Shown: positions 14,522-16,208 of the stretch, one piece after another
Position numbering within the stretch: the first letter of the stretch is position 1
Layout of the letters: every line of letters begins with the position of its first letter
Source: Desulfobacterales bacterium
GTDB taxonomy: Bacteria > Desulfobacterota > Desulfobacteria > Desulfobacterales > UBA2174_A
Length of the DNA: 16,208 nt
Direction of reading: 5' to 3'
NCBI GenBank assembly: GCA_025454075.1
Contig: JALOPD010000060.1
Span: forward strand, 1 to 16,208
The notes under the pieces: generated by a model
Seen by the model: only the letters and a program-made list of their open reading frames with translations
Told to the model about the DNA's origin: nothing
Database searches by the model: none
Position numbers and translations under genes: made by a program

Positions 14522-14624
14522 TATCGCTCCGGCAGCCCACCCGCGGCGGCGGAAGACGGGCGTCCCCGAACGCCTGCCGGCGAGTCTCCCCACGAATCGT
14601 GCGGATTGAATGACCGGAGCGATA
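14522..14624. repeat. 11-bp perfect inverted repeat bounding a GC-rich gap
   Basis: TATCGCTCCGG (14522-14532) is the exact reverse complement of CCGGAGCGATA (14614-14624). The 81 bases between hold a smaller hairpin, GGCGT-CCCCGA-ACGCC (14559-14574), and an 11-base odd palindrome CACGA-A-TCGTG (14591-14601). The element lies just after the Cfa-like gene and could fold into a multi-stem RNA. No long T-run follows, and no target-site duplication flanks the repeat. Confidence 0.5.
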
Positions 14625-14731
14625 CCCATGAAAGTCGGCAACGTCGGGTGGTGGGTTGTGAAAAGAACAGAAAATATGGGGCTTCCATGTTGATGGACGG
14701 AATTCTCCGCCGCGCGCGCGGCGGGCGGCCG

Positions 14732-15208
14732 ATGACCTTACGGCGGCACCTGCCGACGGCGGCCTTTCTGGCGGTGCTGGCCATGAGCTGCTCGGGTCCG
14801 CTGTGGCCGGACGAAAAGCCGCGGGACCTGCCCATCCTGCAGCGGTGGAGCGGGGACTATCCGGCTGCGCAGATCGATCGCCTTCCGGAGGGGCAGCGTC
14901 AAACCCGCGCGGGGTACCTGGGCGACGCCGAGACGTTCGGCCGGGTCTGGCAGGCGTTGAAACCGGGCACGTTCGTCCCCGTCGTTGATTTCAGCGCGCA
15001 TATCGTGGTCTTCGCCCGCAACCTGGATTTCTACAACCGCAACATGATTTCAAAGGTGGTGCTCTGGCACGGGGCCGCCGAGGTCGTCGCCGTGGAGACC
15101 CTCTCCGCCCGGCCGGTCGAGGACAAATTGGCGATGGCGCTGGCGCTCATCCCGCGGGCGGGCATCGAGTTCATCCAGTCCGGAAAAGAGCGGGTTGCGG
15201 TGCACTGA
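14732..15208 (+). CDS. Small exported protein of unknown function, possible lipoprotein (PrcB-like C-terminal domain?)
   Basis: From the ATG at 14732 the protein has 158 residues. It opens with a signal sequence, MTLRRHLPTAAFLAVLAMSC, with Cys at residue 20; the residues before it (AMS) are an imperfect lipobox, so either lipid attachment or ordinary cleavage is possible. In-frame ATGs at 14687 and 14693 would add 15 or 13 residues; the first has a slightly better ribosome site. The mature part, with FGRVWQALKPG, then VVDFSAHIVVFAR, then a run of alternating hydrophobic residues, loosely recalls the beta-sandwich PrcB C-terminal domain, but I would not assign it. It stands 230 bases after the Cfa-like gene and before the RND pump promoter. 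Whether it belongs to either unit is unclear. The gene itself looks real from codon use and the signal peptide. Confidence 0.65.
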   Translation: MTLRRHLPTAAFLAVLAMSCSGPLWPDEKPRDLPILQRWSGDYPAAQIDRLPEGQRQTRAGYLGDAETFGRVWQALKPGTFVPVVDFSAHIVVFARNLDFYNRNMISKVVLWHGAAEVVAVETLSARPVEDKLAMALALIPRAGIEFIQSGKERVAVH

Positions 15209-15360
15209 CCGATGATAAAGAGAGCCGACCGGCTCCGCAAACGCTGCGCCGTTTCCACCCCCTTCAGCTGTGCGAGCCGTCGGCCGGGACCGGGCGGATC
15301 AACCACAATGTCGCCTTTCCCGCGGCGGGCAGCGGCATGGGGGACGGAGCCATCTAACTG

Positions 15361-15388
15361 TTGACAAGGCAGTCGAATATACTAAGAT
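15361..15388 (+). promoter_or_regulatory. Probable sigma70-type promoter for the RND membrane-fusion gene
   Basis: A perfect TTGACA (15361-15366) is followed after 16 bases by TAAGAT (15383-15388, four of six consensus bases), in an AT-richer patch of the 281-base gap between 15209 and 15489. Transcription would begin near 15395, giving a leader of about 95 bases. Apart from a small GAGCC/GGCTC hairpin at 15222-15235 I see nothing else in this gap. Confidence 0.55.
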
Positions 15389-15489
15389 TCGGGCGTGAAA
15401 CTGAAACCGGACGGTTTCCAAGGTATCGGCGCCGTCCATTCTTTTTTGGCCGGGAAGCCTTCGACGGCTTCCGGTAAAGACGCCCGCGT

Positions 15490-16208
15490 ATGAAGAAACG
15501 AATCCTCCTGGCGGTTCTGGCCGTTGCGGCCCTGGTCGGCCTTCTGGGCGGCATCAAAGGCCTGCAGATCGACCGAATGATCGCCCACGGGAAACAGACG
15601 GTCCCTCCGCCGGAAGCGGTGACGACGGCGGTGGCGAGCCTGCAGAGCTGGGAGTCCCTGCTGCCGGCGGTGGGCTCGCTGGCGGCGGTTCAGGGGGTCA
15701 CCGTGACCGCCGAGCTGACCGGGAAGGTGGTGCAGATCGCCTTCACGCCCGGCAGCCTGGTGAAGGCCGGCGACCTGCTGGTGAAGCAGGACACCTCCTC
15801 CGAGGAAGCCCAGCTGCGTTCCGCGGAGGCGGCCGCGGCGCTTGCCAAGCTCAACGTGGAGCGGCTGGGCAAACTGCTGGCCGAGCGCACCATCGCCCAG
15901 TCCCAATTCGACACCGCCGAGGCCGGCTACAAGCAGGCCGTCGCCCAGGCCGACAACATCCGGGCCAGCATCGCCAAGAAAACCATCCGGGCGCCGTTTG
16001 CCGGCCGGCTGGGCATCCGCCTGGTCAACCTGGGCCAGGTGATCAACGAGGGCGAAGCGATCGTCTCGCTGCAGTCGCTCGACCCGATCTACGTCAATTT
16101 CTCCCTGCCCCAGCAGCAGCTGCCCAGCATCAAGCCGGGCCTTGCGGTCCGCGTGACCACCGACGCGCTTCCGGGGGAGGTCGTTCAAGGCCGGATCACC
16201 GCCATCAA
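15490..16208 (+). CDS. RND efflux pump periplasmic adaptor (membrane-fusion protein), N-terminal part
   Basis: The first 239 residues are visible; the gene runs off the right edge. Residues 1-25 are a signal or anchor helix (MKKRILLAVLAVAALVGLLG). The lipoyl half-motifs GKVVQIAFTPGSLVKAGDLL (78-97) and APFAGRLGIRLVNLGQVINEG (168-188) flank a short alpha-hairpin coiled coil (about 104-163), and the barrel begins at DPIYVNFSLP (198-207). This is the AcrA/MexA/MdtA adaptor plan, linking an inner-membrane RND pump to an outer-membrane channel in the periplasm. An RND transporter gene is expected just downstream. The start is the ATG at 15490, with only a weak ribosome site (TAAAGA). A promoter at 15361-15388 suggests a separate operon. 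The pump's substrate cannot be told from the adaptor. Confidence 0.93.
   Translation, partial: MKKRILLAVLAVAALVGLLGGIKGLQIDRMIAHGKQTVPPPEAVTTAVASLQSWESLLPAVGSLAAVQGVTVTAELTGKVVQIAFTPGSLVKAGDLLVKQDTSSEEAQLRSAEAAAALAKLNVERLGKLLAERTIAQSQFDTAEAGYKQAVAQADNIRASIAKKTIRAPFAGRLGIRLVNLGQVINEGEAIVSLQSLDPIYVNFSLPQQQLPSIKPGLAVRVTTDALPGEVVQGRITAI

Noticed and set aside
14522..14624. Miniature transposable element with terminal inverted repeats
   Set aside because: No target-site duplication is seen at the edges and no second copy is in the window, so mobility is unsupported.

Overview
This GC-rich window (I estimate well above 60% GC) looks like a chromosomal segment of a Gram-negative bacterium. A LolD/MacB-type ABC system, a periplasmic-adaptor gene of an RND pump and signal-peptide proteins support a double membrane. 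Gene content and style most resemble a deltaproteobacterium (Desulfobacterota) of the sulfate-reducer type, but no marker gene fixes the taxonomy. No rRNA, tRNA, CRISPR array or transposase was seen. All genes except the first read on the + strand.

Layout. (1) 1-1253, minus strand: N-terminal part of a hydantoinase/oxoprolinase (HyuA-like), cut by the window edge. (2) 1254-1440: divergent, AT-richer control region with two opposed sigma70-like promoters and an inverted repeat. (3) 1441-3443: a protein joining a diverged SlyD/FKBP-like domain to a SAM methyltransferase, then an HD-domain nucleotidase-like hydrolase. (4) 3465-8089: an ABC ATPase, a double-length FtsX-type permease and a secreted CrtC/AttH-like lipocalin-fold protein, together resembling an AttEFGH system with the two permeases fused. 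(5) 8096-9851: a NodI/NodJ-type ABC-2 exporter pair following directly. (6) 10089-14500: a lipid-modification operon with its own promoter: acyl desaturase, FAD amine-oxidase-like protein, DUF1365 protein and a cyclopropane-fatty-acid-synthase-like methyltransferase. (7) 14732-15208: a small exported protein. (8) From 15490: the start of an RND membrane-fusion protein behind a recognisable promoter, cut by the right edge.

Working together: the theme is envelope lipid and export. Region 6 should desaturate acyl chains and modify the double bond by methyl transfer, with flavin oxidation as a possible further step. Regions 4, 5 and 8 are lipid- or drug-type transport systems. Whether the transporters handle products of region 6 is inference from proximity only.

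The most unusual non-coding feature is a set of three degenerate short-period repeats in intergenic gaps just upstream of start codons. One has an 8-bp period over about 190 bp (6759-6950), one a 7-8 bp period (12389-12434), and one is a 9-bp tandem repeat (9012-9047). I know of no named element that explains them.
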